Under the pieces are notes generated by a model. That model was not told the origin of the DNA. It was given only the letters and a program-made list of their open reading frames with translations, and searched no databases. DNA of 64,000 nucleotides, taken from assembly GCA_963576785.1 (NCBI GenBank), contig OY756140.1, forward strand, positions 4,074,003 through 4,138,002, in the 5' to 3' direction. The stretch's first letter is position 1; each line of letters begins with the position of its first letter. Source of the stretch: Chlorophyllum brunneum (lineage: Eukaryota > Basidiomycota > Agaricomycetes > Agaricales > Agaricaceae). Below, piece by piece: positions 1 through 12,081 of this stretch. The translations under genes and the position numbers were made by a program.

Positions 1-274
1 TATTCGCCCCTATCAAGACGATGCTATGGGATGAACTATGACTGGATGGCTTTCTTGAATTTGTGGTAATGAGGACGAGTCGCTTTACTCTGTCATTCCC
101 TTCGATGTACCTTGTTGTAGCATGATATTATTGGAACAAGGGCGTGTTGACAGAGGGTTGCAGGTGTTGCAACTCCGAACTACGATGTACTGATACATTC
201 ACCGGCTGTACCATCATGACCATTCTGAAACTTATAGACCAATTGAGGTACAAAACCGGCGCTTAGAGTGATCA

Positions 275-1612
275 CTATAATTGGTCGACCAGGCCCTGAG
301 CCCAGAGTTTATCAGCCGCAAAGGAGGGATGCAGGGAATCCTTCCAGATATCTATGCAACATCAGTTCCTCTCTTGCTCCTCCGGCTGACCGGTCACTCA
401 CAGACAGATATCGGACCGAGACAGGTCGAGCCCACTGTAGGGTCTACATCGCATCCAAACCTCTTCGCATAGGATCGACAAAATCCATCGGGAGTCGCGA
501 ATCCGAACTGGGAAAAGTTATCCATGAGATTGGTGAAAACGGCATCTGTAAGCATTGCCTTGGTAAGTTGCGGATCCAAGAGGGGAGAACGTAAGCGTAC
601 GGGTATCGAAGGTGAGGCAGGTCGTGATGTCTGTCTTGGTGGCACAATATGCGGTAGCCTTTGCCGCGAGCTGGGCATTGAACTCAAGAATGCTTTCCTA
701 TAAGGTATAGTTCGATATTGCATTTGCAGAGTGGCGCTAATTATACCTTCATCTTTTCTTGCAGCCGAGCCCCTTGCCCGACTCCTACCTGCGCTCGATC
801 AAATGGGACAACATTATTGAAAACAAAGTTGCGTGCTCCAGCATTGTAAAGCCTGTCGACAGTTGCAAAATAAGAGGTCAGATCCTGATTGTAGAGGTCG
901 GTCCCATTTCCCGGTGTGTTTTTGAACGAGTTGTTCACGTCGTTAGCTTTGGAAAACACATGTTTGAGTTAGCGCTGATAGGCTTTCAGTCCCCGAACGG
1001 ACCCACTTCCGAAAGAAATAGTAAACAAGGAGTCGGTATTGTTCCAGGTTACCCTATCGGGGAACAGTGCAATCTCTTGAAGGAAAGCTGTGGTCTGGCC
1101 TCTGAAGTCGAGAGGGGAGGTGAAGATGATACTTTTATCGGCTGTCGCACCAGATACCGCAAGCTAATAAGTTAGATATGCCAGTCACGCAATGGACATT
1201 CGAGTACGTGTATGAAGCGCACGTTGATGAGCCTTGTTCCGGTCATTTGAGCGAATTGTTCAGACCACGGCGGACCCGCGGAGAAGCACTGGGCGGCATG
1301 TGGGGCAGTAGGATCTCCACTTCCACCCCAGCCATTAGTAGCTAATATTTTGGGTTCAGGCTATCTGACAATCAGGGAAGAGTTACAAGACTAACTATAG
1401 CTGGGAATCAAGAATGTTGGAGCGAGATGAGTTTCAGGATTTTCTCGAACGAACTAAATCGCACCTGTCACCGCTAAAGAGGATATTAATATGAGCGCCT
1501 GATTCATAGCTCCCCAAAGGACTTACAAAGCGAACGTGTTTCGTATCCCGGTAAGGTTAGCTGACATTAACGGGGCAAGAACCAAACCTGCCTGGGCAAT
1601 GTTGGCGTACAT
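275..1612 (-). pseudogene. GDSL/CE16-type esterase, left copy, nonsense-mutated
   Basis: Secreted-type carbohydrate esterase of the GDSL (SGNH) superfamily; relatives remove acetyl groups from plant or fungal polysaccharides. The start at 1612 gives a hydrophobic N-terminus. The next short exons encode F-G-D-S-Y-S, the block I motif with the nucleophilic Ser. Later come the N-D-V-N-N-S block (near 910-950) and a terminal D-S-L-H catalytic pair (near 330-340), and the protein stops at 275. Right after FGDSYS the Trp codon of the right-hand copy (40557-41894) is TAG here (plus-strand bases 1391-1393), so the frame is cut about 35 residues in. The rest is well preserved, so inactivation looks recent. 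Introns are approximate. Homology to the right copy continues past the stop to about position 160. Confidence 0.75.
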
Positions 1613-2193
1613 GTTCTTGGACCCTATGATGGCAGTATCGCATCGAGCCGTCTTTTATACCCTGCCAACGGAAACCTTAAGGGTTAGTGTGGGAATAGTG
1701 ATGGTAGAAGACGGGAAGTAGTCATGTGGGTCTGTCTGGAAACGATCCATTAAGTCACCTACACCGGGCAAGATCGCAGGTATTCCTTTAGTTCACTCTT
1801 ATCCCTTGATCTTATTAACTGCCCCAGCTTCTTAGTCCCTCCTTTGTCTTCGAAGTCGTCCGTGCGAGCTTGAGCGCTCAATAACTTCATTTGGACTTTT
1901 GCTCAAGCGCCCTTCGTGGGTGGTCGGATCACATGCTTCATGCATCATGTCTTGCAACTTAGAAGACGGGAGCCAGCACCGGATCATAAATGTCGCTCAG
2001 AGTAATCAATAGATGATTCGCTTTGCTTCTTCAATACCTTTAGTACAATCATTCATCTCCCCGGCCCGAAGGAGACATGCGGACCCACGATTGCAAATGA
2101 ATACCAATTAACTCAACTTTGACCATCGATCATCAACTTGTAACGTGAACTTAAACACCACCTACCACGATTCCTGTGGGCGTCCGTGTGAGC
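1613..2193. other. Intergenic, divergent promoter region
   Basis: No supportable gene. This stretch separates the divergently transcribed esterase relic and the kinase-like gene and so must hold both promoters. I looked for the signal-peptide exon that begins the right-hand kinase copy (MGFRVVW...) and did not find an equivalent here. Confidence 0.5.
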
Positions 2194-4531
2194 ATGCCTT
2201 TGGAAACCGGTACGAAAGATCTTGTTTCTCTTTGTTTCACAATACTCAATCATGGCCGATGGATGCCTTTAGATAACATTGATGGTCTTGCCACCATGGG
2301 GGAGAACATAGGATGTACTCACGAAAGCTTCCCTTGGGTCTCCACGACACTCGATGATAATATCATATTCCACCCTCCTGATCCAAGCCGTATCGATCCC
2401 TCTCCCATGCCGGAACCACTCAAAAATTACCTCCAGGAAATCATGACCACTCGTTCGAAGAAATATCAAGAAGCAATAACAGCAGGCAAGATCCCGACCG
2501 ATGATGAAAAAGAGATCATGTTCAGGGAAGCCAGGCGTAGGATTATCTTTCGTCATTGGCCTCGCGCACCGGATGGTGACCGGTTACTCCCTGATACGTC
2601 TATTCGAGGTAAAGAAGCTGGGAATGGAATTCCACTGTGGGGTGCCACTCTCTTTGATTTTTATCGCACGCAACGGTTGCCGGATTTCCCTCATCTGTCG
2701 ACTATTAGTACTGGAAGCAAGTTGATGGAATGGATGAAAGCTCATGGAGAAACGGAGACGTGTGCTGATGAGATTAGATGGGCTGAAAGCGAGGAGAAAC
2801 CGCATGTTGTGAAGCCTTATGATATAGCTCGGTTACTTCGTGAGGAAGAGGCTAGAATCAGGAGTGGTCAAGTTGGGAAGATGCTTGGTACGAAGGAGGC
2901 GAAGGCGTGGGGCCTCGATCAACCTGTAAGTCCATTCTTTTTGAGACACAGGAAATTTGCTGATCGGCCGCTAGGAACTCAAAGGGACGCCTTTTGACTA
3001 TACATTATCACCCCTACCATGGCCTATGGAACCTTTCAGCTACGAACCAACGAGACTAAACGAGAAACTTCGTCTTCACCGTCTTCCACGAAAACTATAC
3101 ATTCATGCTCCTCACCCTCTTATTTCGATGGAACCCTACGACGAAAGCGATTACGTGTCGTATTGTGAAATCAAATACCCACCGTTTGTGCCAAATAAGG
3201 CCAAGATTCCCGTTTTTGAATATGGATTACGACTTACATCACAGGCGTCGAAGAAATGGGATGAGGAGGAGGATGAGATCAGAGTGGAGAAAGAACGTAT
3301 TGAAGCGAAGGATGCGGAAGGAGCTTTTGGTTTTATGATGCCTCTGCCATCGTCTGTGGAGCTGGGTCCTGTCGAGCCGCGGGTGTTTATTATTCATGGT
3401 CCACCGCCAGAGTTACTTGAACCTCCTGCGGCTCATTTATACCTTTCGACTAATGTTTATATCGGAGGTGGACGGCATTCGCGGGTGTATCGCGCCGAGA
3501 TGGACCTTCCGAGGGATAGTCTGGTGCCGGAAGTGTTTTGTAAACAGTGTGCTATCGACGACGTATTGAAGAAGATCGGGGAGGAGGATGGGGAGAATGG
3601 TGAGACGAAAGCAGAGGAGTGGAAGGAGAAACGTGGTTTTTTGAAGCGCGTTTGGAAGGTAAAGAAGCAAGGAGTGGACGTAAATGTTTTAGACGCCAGA
3701 GATATCAACAAGGTCGTGGAAACTATCACTATCGACAAGGATGAAGGCGAGTGGGTTATCGAATACGAAGGACCTTTACGTCGGATCAGAACAGACGTCG
3801 GCTATCAGAACCCTATGCGTGGGCGACCATACTGTGAACACGTTAAAGAACATGATTTTGGGAGTTCTGTGCTTCATCCGAATACAGCTCGTGTTGGGGT
3901 GATTGTGAAGAGCCAAAGGAGAGACGATGGTCGGATACACGATGAGTCACGGAAATACGCGAGTTTCCCGGATCATTTTTTTGAACATTGGAATGGTTAT
4001 AACGCGATACCTCCGCTTCACGACCCGGTACCGATTGGCGCGATTGTTCCCCAGTACTATGGGACATACGACCCTTTATCTGGGGCCGATTCAAAAATTT
4101 TAAGCCCGATTTTGCTATTGGAGGATTGTGGAGGGAGGGTACCAAAGTGGAGAAAGGATGATATGTATGTATTTGGCTTATATCCTCCCTGAGTGTTAAT
4201 TTAACGATGGGACTGTAGAAACGAATGCGCAGGGATGATCTATAGATTACATGAGGCGAATTGGACGCTGAGAGCGCTTGGCCGACCTAAGCCTGTTAGG
4301 CAACCTGGTCCACTCTGGTTACACCCAGATGAACGTCGACAACATGGAGGTGCTACGGGCATCGACTCTCGCTATAACTTTAGGTTTGTGGGGTTGAGGA
4401 GGGTGAAAGACATGACTAACGTATCGAGATATGAGGCATTGGATGCGTTTAGAGAAGACCAAGGTTTGATCAAGGCTATCTCTTACCCTTTACATAGCGA
4501 CGACGAGAGTGAAGGTGAGGCAAGTGCATGA
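2194..4531 (+). CDS. Kinase-like protein, left copy, lacks the signal-peptide exon
   Basis: Joined exons 2194-2209, 2273-2925, 2975-4164 and 4219-4531 give 723 aa in one frame. The N-terminal third is uncharacterised and strongly conserved with the right copy (36113-38586), for example the CTHESFPW segment. The second half looks like a degenerate protein-kinase fold: a glycine-rich loop G-G-G-R-H-S-R-V-Y, a hinge-like I-L-L-L-E-D-C-G, then a short C-lobe. Where an active kinase has H-x-D and D-F-G, this reads WTLRALGRPK and FVGLRR, so catalytic residues are missing and a pseudokinase is likely. The start chosen is the first in-frame ATG. The right copy has two more 5' exons including a signal peptide; the acceptor before the homologous segment is not conserved here, so this copy is probably 5'-truncated and may be non-functional. 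Confidence 0.65.
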
Positions 4532-4747
4532 TAATCGTTGCGATGGTGTTGAACAAAAAACAGTTCCTTGGAGAAAATGGGTACGGGTAAGGTAGTATGA
4601 GCCTTTCCGTCCACCGACCTGTATGTACTGTGTGTGGTGTGTGCAGTCCAACATTAATGACAAGTTGACGTCCGTGGGATATACATGGTCGCTGCGAGTA
4701 TAAAAACCAGAACACCCCGCTTCTGCTCTTTCTTCACTTCAACCATA
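4532..4747 (+). promoter_or_regulatory. TATA-type promoter of the small secreted protein gene
   Basis: A clear TATAAAAA lies at 4699-4706, 42 bases before the ATG at 4748, followed by a pyrimidine-rich stretch (TTCTTCACTTCAACCATA) leading into the start codon. The ~25 bases before the ATG are conserved in the second copy at 25 kb, so they probably act in initiation. Confidence 0.5.
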
Positions 4748-5062
4748 ATGCACCCCTTCAAAGCTCTCTCCTTCATCACCACCTCCGTCCTCTTAGCTCT
4801 CATCCACCAGGCCAACGCCGGTCCTGTCGCATATGGGATCTGCCAGACTGGTACCACATCTGTTACTAGCCTTCCTCGATAGCTGAGGTCGATACTGAAA
4901 TCAGGCTGTAACATTGTCGCGGTGGCTTGCTATGCTGCGGCGGGATTCACCTTTGGGACCGTGGCTGCGCCTCTTGCGCCTCCCGCCATTGTTGCTTGTA
5001 ATGCTGCCCTCGGGACGTGCTCTGCGGCATGTGCAGTTGTTGCCTTGGCCCCCACGCTTTGA
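4748..5062 (+). CDS. Small secreted Cys-rich protein, copy 1 (fungal 'zygote-specific protein'-like family)
   Basis: Two exons, 4748-4850 and 4905-5062, split by a 54-nt GT-AG intron, give 86 aa. Residues 1-24 are a typical signal peptide ending ...HQANA/GP. The mature part has the spacing of a family common in Agaricomycetes and often labelled zygote-specific-like: YGICQTGCN, then V-A-C-Y-A-A-A-G-F-T-F-G, then A-C-N-A-A-L-G-T-C-S-A-A-C, ending L-A-P-T-L. Without the intron the frame stops after about 45 residues, so splicing is required. Copy 2 at 24708-25021 has identical exon lengths (103 and 158 nt). Function is unknown; secretion is inferred from the signal peptide. Confidence 0.8.
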
Positions 5063-6703
5063 AGGCTCTTTTCGGTGAATATATGCGTCTTTTATGATGT
5101 ACATATGTTGGATTCCTCACCCCTGTTCAATCCTTTATGTTGTAATATCCGAAGCGGCTGATTGCATGTTCTGTATGATACGTACCCGCATTTGTTAAAA
5201 AGTCTTCGTCGTCATGTCCCGTTGAGAGATAGGCCAGGTGGGTGGGCGGGCTCTTCTTGCGGCACTGGTTGACCGCATGTCGATGAACCGTAGGCCCGAC
5301 AAGGATCCGCACCTAAGGGCTTGACATGAAATTGTGTAGAATGTATCGTTACGACACCCTTCTCGTAGAAATCTAGACGTTGGTTATGGCTACGCTAGGT
5401 ACTTCGCAGGAAATTCTGGTGGGGGATGGGGTAACAACTAGACTGAGTCAGACCGCTCTAAACGTGGACATGAAATCTATTTCAGAGAACACACTCGTAT
5501 TATCTACTCAGCGAGGGTCGCTGATAGCTAATTATTCGTCACCGATGCGGTCACTATCCTCCTAAGTACAACACAAAAAATATATCTACCCCTGTCATTT
5601 CTGAAGTTAAAGCAGGTTAAGCAGCTGTTCCTTCAAGGGTATCGAGGCATGTCCTGCGACCTCACCGTTACAGAAAACAACCGCAAGGTTCACGCTTCCC
5701 CGTTCAATTCGATGGTGAGAAATTCCACTGATAAAAAGGCGTGGAGGCTGCTGGAAGTTTCGTACCCGCCAAGATGTGTCTGACCTCCAATACTACAGAA
5801 ATAGTCATTATCCAGTGCAATATTAGTGGTGCCGATAGCTAGAGGAATGACGATCCCGGGCTGCGACTGCAGTAACAATCAAATTTGAAGTCTCAAATGA
5901 TTTTTCTCACAACGGGTGTCCCAAACACAGACAGCGAGAAGGGAAGCGACTTGTGGATTTTTATTTCTTTTCGAGGGTGAAGAGTGGAGTGAAGAGATAA
6001 GAACAGTGAACCAATTGAGAACATAAGTCAAATGGGTCAGAACGGAGGTTAATCAACTCGTCGGTCCGTTGAAACACTCGACTTCTTGGTAGGGCCACTG
6101 AATTGGTGTTTTCGGCGACGAACCATGTACTTCGTGGTTGTAGATAAAGCGAAGGTAACAAATGAAGGAATTTAGAAAGTCAATATCTTCGGATGAGATA
6201 CATACATGGATGTTTTGAGGCCGTCAGGGCGTATAGTGGGGTATGTGAAAAGGCGCCTACTATGTAAGACTCGAGTGTAGATACTGACCATCTAGCAGCG
6301 TTGTGGTTTCGAGGGGTGTAGCTTGTTGAAGCACGGAACAATTGCGGGCCGTGCTAGCCGAGCGCTGATGGCGCTAAACTCGGAGAGGACTCCTGCCTTT
6401 GCAATTTGTCCAATACAGGTCTTTTTCGACACGCCCTGACCGAAAGCGAATGCTAATCTAGACAAATGAACTACACCAAATACCCCAGCTATGCGCTGCT
6501 TATTAGTTTCACTCCTTGAACTTTATTCACACGACAGTCAATAGATCGCCAGCCTTGCCTTAGTTCTTCCACAGACTAGAGTCGGGGGGGGGGGAAAGAG
6601 CTTGATTGTCTGTGGTATCTGCCTGAGATGACTGTGGTTATCTCTTGTGACTTAACCCAATCCCGGGCGGATGGTATTCAAGTTTGTTATGCATGAGTTG
6701 GCG
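5063..6703. other. Intergenic stretch without a supportable gene
   Basis: About 1.6 kb with only short, compositionally poor open frames on both strands and no recognisable domain or consistent splice pattern. There is a short G homopolymer near 6585. Confidence 0.5.
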
Positions 6704-6964
6704 CTATTTTTCTGTATGTTCAGGGACTATTAACACTCTGCCTTCACTCTTCACTGCCGTGTACTTCCTACGGAACTCTCGTGCGCTCCACCACCCAAAA
6801 GGGTGGGTCTGGCAGGCTTGGATGCGCTCCACCACGTAGTTCACGATTGGTCCTATCGCAACCATCCCATAAGCCATTGATGCAGATGAGTCTGGTGGGC
6901 CTTGCATAGACTGAAAACTCCGCATTGTCATCATTCCGCTCGAAACACTATATCCCGCGCCCAC
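6704..6964 (-). CDS. Small hypothetical protein, doubtful
   Basis: An 86-codon frame just downstream of the polytopic membrane protein gene on the same strand. The centre is hydrophobic (A-Y-G-M-V-A-I-G-P-I-V) and the C-terminus is charged. No family recognised, no second copy in the window and no splice evidence. It could be a small gene, a terminal exon or chance. Confidence 0.2.
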   Translation of the reverse strand: MGAGYSVSSGMMTMRSFQSMQGPPDSSASMAYGMVAIGPIVNYVVERIQACQTHPFGWWSAREFRRKYTAVKSEGRVLIVPEHTEK

Positions 6965-7098
6965 CAGTCAGTTACCATTCATCCTGAAAGCAACGCATGA
7001 TGTAATTAACAAAAGGCATGAAGAACTAACTACGAATGGTGGCCATCACAGAAGAAGAGAGAAAACCGGAAAATCGTAAAGGGAAACATAAAACATGC

Positions 7099-8870
7099 TT
7101 AACGAACATGGGGAAGTAGGTCCAACCATGCTATGTCACGATATACATCGTCCGGAAGGCTAGAGAGCGTATAAAAGGCGAGGAAGATCAAAATACATCG
7201 TGCCACAGAGTATAAAATTCCAGATAATCCGTACGCGATTGCAGCGAACAATCCAGCTCCCATCAAGGCAAACAAGAGCAGAAAAAGGACGATTATTGGT
7301 TCTGCAGTGATAAACAGAGCAGAACCCCTCCATAACCACTGGACGACCGGGTCCCGGAATGAAGATGACCATAGAACTAGATGTACCCCCCCAAAAATGG
7401 CGCCAATAGTTACTGCGACCGGAGCAACTTTGAAGGTGGTTTCCATGTTCTCCCCGAGCTCCTCTGCATAAAACATTGCCACACGAGTTCGACCCACGGT
7501 GATACGCTCTGATAGGTGAAGGGTGCGTGACAATTTTAAGAGTGGCCCGAGTAAAGGACGGAGAAGGGAGGCATGAATTTCGTTGAGCTGACATGGTTGA
7601 CGTTGAGTGCCTGACGATTTCCAGAGTGGTTCGAGCACAGAACTGATCCAGTAGAATGGCACGATCACAAGGAATAGCAAAGTCTCCACGAATCCATCGA
7701 CATCCTTCCACAGCTTCTTAACGCGCTGGCACCGTTCGATAAACGTATGGCAACTCGTTTTATCTTTCTCATCCCCTTCATCCAACAGCTTCTTATCTTC
7801 GACTCCAGCATCAACTCCAGGAGGGGTAGCGTTGTCGGTAGACGGGAGGGCTGCCTCGGTGTCACTCGAGTTGTTAGACATCCCATCGTCGGGTGTAGCG
7901 GTTCGGGTAGTGGATTGAGCGGAACATATGGCAACTGGAGCGTTTTGGTCAGAACCCTCAGCCAACGGCACAGGCGGCGGGCTACGCAGTGGGAGCTTGA
8001 TCGGTACCATCACTCCCTGAGGTTTATCCCACCAGATAACGTACACAATGCCATTCAACACGGCGAAGCCCAGCGTCAATACCTCCAACTCTGCCAAAGG
8101 AAGACCTGAACGCCAGCGAGCCACACACTGGACAGTAAACCAGGTTGTCTGCCCAACGACCACCAACTTTGTCAAAAAGTCACCTTTGCTTTTGTCCGTG
8201 ATATCCTCCTCCTGGATGGTAGAAATGTCGATTTCCCGTTTCCTAATTGATTCAACCAGGCGTTTAAATGTAAGGACCCTGACCGGCTTTCCATCGTGAT
8301 ACGCCATGAAGCCACCCATCTGCACGAAAAATCCGTGTGCACGAGTCCATCCCTTCCTAGGGTTCTCGTCTGGCCCCGTAAACCACTCTCTTATCCCCTG
8401 GATGATCGATACGTCGGGATTATCTGCGAATATATGATCTATCAACATGGGATCCTGAGCGTAAATATGCAGCGGAGCTCACCTCCACCGTAAAATTCTT
8501 CATTGAACATTTTCTTAATCTTTCCGGCAGCATACCTCTGCCTCATTGCCCACATCACCATCAACTCAGGTGCCAGAATGGCTATGAGCATTATCATCAC
8601 TCTCCTCCGCCATCGTTGGAAGCCAGAGTCTCTTGGGCCGGACAAGTTTGGATGAACAGCAACCCATGTGCACGCGAATATCGTGCTCAGGCAACCCCAC
8701 ACAATTTGCGGAGTAGTGCGACCGTGTCCGAGTCTGATCCAGTCGGGAAGCCCCCGATCGAAAAGAGTGTTGTGTATGGCAGGGTCGATGTCAGGCAGCA
8801 TCGCCGCCTTCCCGAAAGGGGGTTTCTGAAAAGCAAGGAGGGCGAGGAGGAATACGAGAAACATGGACAT
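7099..8870 (-). CDS. Polytopic fungal membrane protein of unknown function
   Basis: Exons 8870-8483 and 8423-7099 (59-nt intron, phase 1) give 570 aa. It opens with a hydrophobic segment MSMFLVFLLALLAF, then the conserved T-x-x-I-V-W-G-C-L-S-T-I-F-A-C-T-W-V-A-V-H-P-N-L block and a second helix (MIMLIAILAPELMVMWAM). Next come W-T-R-A-H-G-F-F-V-Q-M-G-G-F and a block around V-Q-C-V-A-R-x-x-x-G-L-P-L-A-E-L-E-V. A charged central loop (about residues 300-370) is followed by five or so C-terminal helices. This order matches a large, unnamed integral-membrane family abundant in Agaricomycetes. An in-frame start at 9002 exists; 8870 was chosen because it puts the first helix at the N-terminus. No second copy lies in the window. 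Confidence 0.75.
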
Positions 8871-9002
8871 GGTTAGGTTAGGATCCACTTCGATCCAGCT
8901 TGAAGGGGTATTATATATTTCTCCTGAGTGTACAGGGTGAGTAGAAGGAAGCGCCCACGGCCGTAAGAATGCCCTCATTGTAAATGCATGTGTAATATAC
9001 AT

Positions 9003-9695
9003 GAATGGCTGTCAACCCTGTCCATTGATGGTTTACGCTGAAGCCTCTACTACTACTAGTTGAAAGCACCTGACAGCTAGCAGAGCGATGGTACTCTCTG
9101 CAGGAGCGAGAGGATCCAACATCGATTTTACTTCGTAAGAGATTCCGAGCGCAATGTAAATCTCTAGTTTCATGGGTAGATCTTTGTTGGCCCTGCGGAC
9201 CCAGCCATCCACTCCCGAACTGGAAGGGGAAGAGATGGTGCTGATTACACAACCCTCAGTTCAGTCCAACCTATCATATGGCCGGGTTGAGGAGAGAACC
9301 CAACCGAGGACGATCATCCCTATATGAGGGAGCGTGGGGATTAATTACGGAGGCAATACGCCCTAGGCAGCTACGATGATCAATCGAATAGAAACAGGAT
9401 CTGCTCCAAAAACTTTATGGGGTTAGCCTCGAGGTCCCGGTTTGTTGGCAAGGGCGTGCGTGAGTGTGCCTTCCATCAACTCGAAATTCAATGGACGTAT
9501 TACGTCGCGTTGACCATGGAACAGTAAATCTCCAGACCATCGACCACAAGCGGTACAGTAGGGTCAAAGACGCGGTCACATTGGACACATGCACAATGCA
9601 CATGTGCAGTATCGAGATGCTATCCCTTAATATATATAGAGCGTAAGTTGAGACTCGGCAGGGATCAACTTGGAACAAGCTTCACGTCATGCGGT
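9003..9695. other. Intergenic stretch without a supportable gene
   Basis: Short overlapping frames on both strands only. Nothing recognisable. Confidence 0.4.
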
Positions 9696-10022
9696 GCCTT
9701 ACCGTCGACAAATCGCAACTTTGCATTCATATGGGCTGTGGTATGTGTCCCAGCATGTGTCCCAGCAATGATTCTCTACCGCTTCTTCGGAGAAGAAGAC
9801 ACCAGAACAATCCCTGCATTTCCAAGTCATGTGTAAGAAATGGGGAAGGAGATAAAAGTTCGGTTTGGTCAGTGACACGTCTGCATCAATAGACATCTCT
9901 CCATCGTGGGCTGATCTAGGAAGCTTCTCCACGTCGAGGCAGCGTCGAGTGACCAGTAATATGAGCGCTACGAAGTCAATGTGTACGTGATATGTACAAC
10001 ACGTGTACTTGGCTTGGTACAC
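9696..10022 (-). other. Possible zinc-finger exon or fragment
   Basis: An open frame contains W-K-C-R-D-C-S-G-V-F-F-S-E-E-A-V-E-N-H-C, which resembles half of a C2H2 finger of the kind in the gene just upstream (10240-10898), then H-S-P-Y-E-C-K. The second His pair is not clear. It could be a finger duplicated out of the neighbouring gene or the exon of another small C2H2 gene. Boundaries are uncertain. Confidence 0.3.
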
Positions 10023-10239
10023 TTACTGGGCGCAGCAGCACGGAAGGCAAATATCACGAAATCAATTGGGACTCATCGGTATACTAGTAGTACAAGGTAG
10101 ATAAATATCTGCATCCGGAGTTTCGATTCGAGAAAGGGGACAACGTTTGGCAGGGTGAAGACTCAGAAGTCATGAACCTCGATGTAGCAACTACAACCAG
10201 GTTCACAGCTACCATAGCCTCCACAAGTAGTGCTCACTT

Positions 10240-10898
10240 TCAACTCCGTTCCTGATGTGCGGGAGATGCAATGTGCTAGATGTAAATGTCAACTAGCATC
10301 TAAACGTACAAGAAGTCAAGAGCATACCTGGGCCAGAGAATACGAAGCCGCGAAATCACAGGAGCAATCGAAGCACCAGTTGTGGGCTGGATTGGAAGCA
10401 AGATGCTGATTGAGAGCTGAATTATTGACGAACTCTCGGTTGCAGCTCTGACAGAACGTCTCTTCATCACTGTTGTCGGAGTCTTCGGAAGAGCCATCCG
10501 AGTCCTCTGACTCGGAGTCAGAGGACGAGTTATCTTGGTGTCGTGAGGAATCCTTCAAATGCTGTGGTATATCAATACAACAGCAGACACGAGGATGGGC
10601 GTCAATTTCACCTGTTCATAGCTCTCTCGACTGGCGAAGTATCGATCACATTCCTCGCAGTAGCCATGAAGGCTGGAGCATGTTCGGTGCTGGAAGGTCA
10701 AATACGAGTCAGACACGAGTATCGCGAAAGCTTTCCGACGAAAACCAAGTCTCTTACATTATTCAGAGCATTCTGATTAATAAATATCCTATTGCAGTCT
10801 TCACACTCTGGAATGGTATGTCCTTTAGCTCTCGAATGTGACTGCAGGGCGGCCACAGTGGCGAACGTGCGGTCACAATCAAGACACTCGTAGGACAT
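10240..10898 (-). CDS. Five-finger C2H2 zinc-finger protein
   Basis: Four exons: 1 is 10898-10758 (141 nt); 2 ends Y-E-Q; 3 starts H-L-K-D-S-S; 4 encodes H-I-A-S-P-A-H-Q-E-R-S and stops at 10240. The protein is roughly 170 aa. Fingers, in order: C-L-D-C..H..H (residues 5-27), C-E-D-C, C-E-E-C, C-Q-S-C and C-F-D-C. A Ser/Asp/Glu-rich acidic linker sits between fingers 3 and 4. In fingers 2, 3 and 5 the intron falls exactly before the first zinc-binding His (N|H, Q|H, Q|H), so each of these fingers forms only after splicing. A DNA- or RNA-binding nuclear protein is the natural inference; no targets can be read. A broken copy lies at 23291-23890. Confidence 0.72.
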
Positions 10899-11719
10899 GA
10901 AGGTTAGGGTGAAGGATATGGAGTTAGTGCGGCATAGTGGTTCGGGTTTATATATGTGCGGTCACCTGGGAAGGGTCACAAGGAGTCAAACATAACGGAA
11001 CCGCGAGAAAGCACGCCGTTTCCCCAGGGTGGACCCTAAGCGCACTGCGCCAAAAATAGGAAAGGGACGGTGTAAATAGAACGGGCACAGGGTTGAAATT
11101 GCCCGAACGCTGGTCAGCCCATTACCGATAGCGATGAGTAACATGGGCACGTACTTGTTGTGGTTGGGCGAGCTTATCATCATACATACAGCTCACCAAT
11201 CTAGCTTGTGAAAAGTGCCATATCAGAGACGCACTCGCTCTCAAGCTACTGACGGTCGATCTCGGATATGGTGTTTCCGCTTGCTGACCAAGGACCTGCC
11301 AAATGAGTTGATTGTACTGCAGAGCGTGGGCCCAGCACCGAACAGAGGTGAGGCTAATTGGAGTTATCCAGTGCCCAGTGGTTATTTCCAGAGTTCCAGT
11401 AACGTTCTAGATTCATTATAGTCTCTATTACACCCCAGATTATAGGATGTTATCCAGGCGGAGATCGAGTCCATCACTGGCACCACGGGCTTGCATTTGT
11501 TGATTTTGTATTATTACGTCGTGGAGGCTAATATCATCTGGGTGAGTATTTCTCGAGTGCGTTGATCAAACAATCCCTTTTGGACTAACTGAGCACCCGT
11601 TCTCCCCAATTTCATCGAAGCATTGCCGATGTGTGTGACTATTTCCGGAAAAGTTCTTTCCATTCTCCTACGCTATCTTGACGTTTGTTTACTGCGTTGA
11701 TGGATAGGGGGAGAGATTA
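10899..11719. other. Intergenic stretch without a supportable gene
   Basis: Upstream region of the C2H2 gene. Only small open frames without recognisable features. Confidence 0.4.
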
Positions 11720-11945
11720 TCTGCACTCACAAACAATGCCAAATTATTAAACAGGCTGATGCCAAACAAGCTGGGGTCGTAACAAGAACCGGCCACATAT
11801 CCTGCCTGGACAGGTATCTACGCCCGAGAGTATCCTTGTTGAAAAGCCCTCATCAAGCACTTTCGAATAAACTTGAAATTGGACTGGGATACGGACTCAC
11901 CTCTACGACCCCCCTCGTCAGCCAGATCATATATGTTGATTAGAC
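11720..11945 (-). repeat. Relic of the MAD1 upstream region
   Basis: The segment with the landmarks ATGCCAAATTATTAAACAG, a CAGGTATCTACGCCCGAGAG block, CACTTTCGAATAAACTTG and CTACGACCCCCCTCGTC matches, with many substitutions, the DNA just upstream of the full MAD1 start (14440-14620). It also matches the upstream parts of the relics at 27.7, 32.3 and 57.9 kb. No coding part of MAD1 is recognisable next to it. Confidence 0.5.
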
Positions 11946-12081
11946 TCGATCGAAATCGTCGAGTCCTTGAGCAGTTGAGGGGGGGAATATGAGAGGACGT
12001 GCACGTTTCCCTCTCCTTTTCAAGCCGTTTATAGATTTACAAACACTCAAAGCCATTACTAACCTATAATATATACAAAAT

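Noticed and set aside
6580..6600. G homopolymer as a regulatory or G-quadruplex element
   Set aside because: A single run only, far from any supported gene start. Likely simple slippage.
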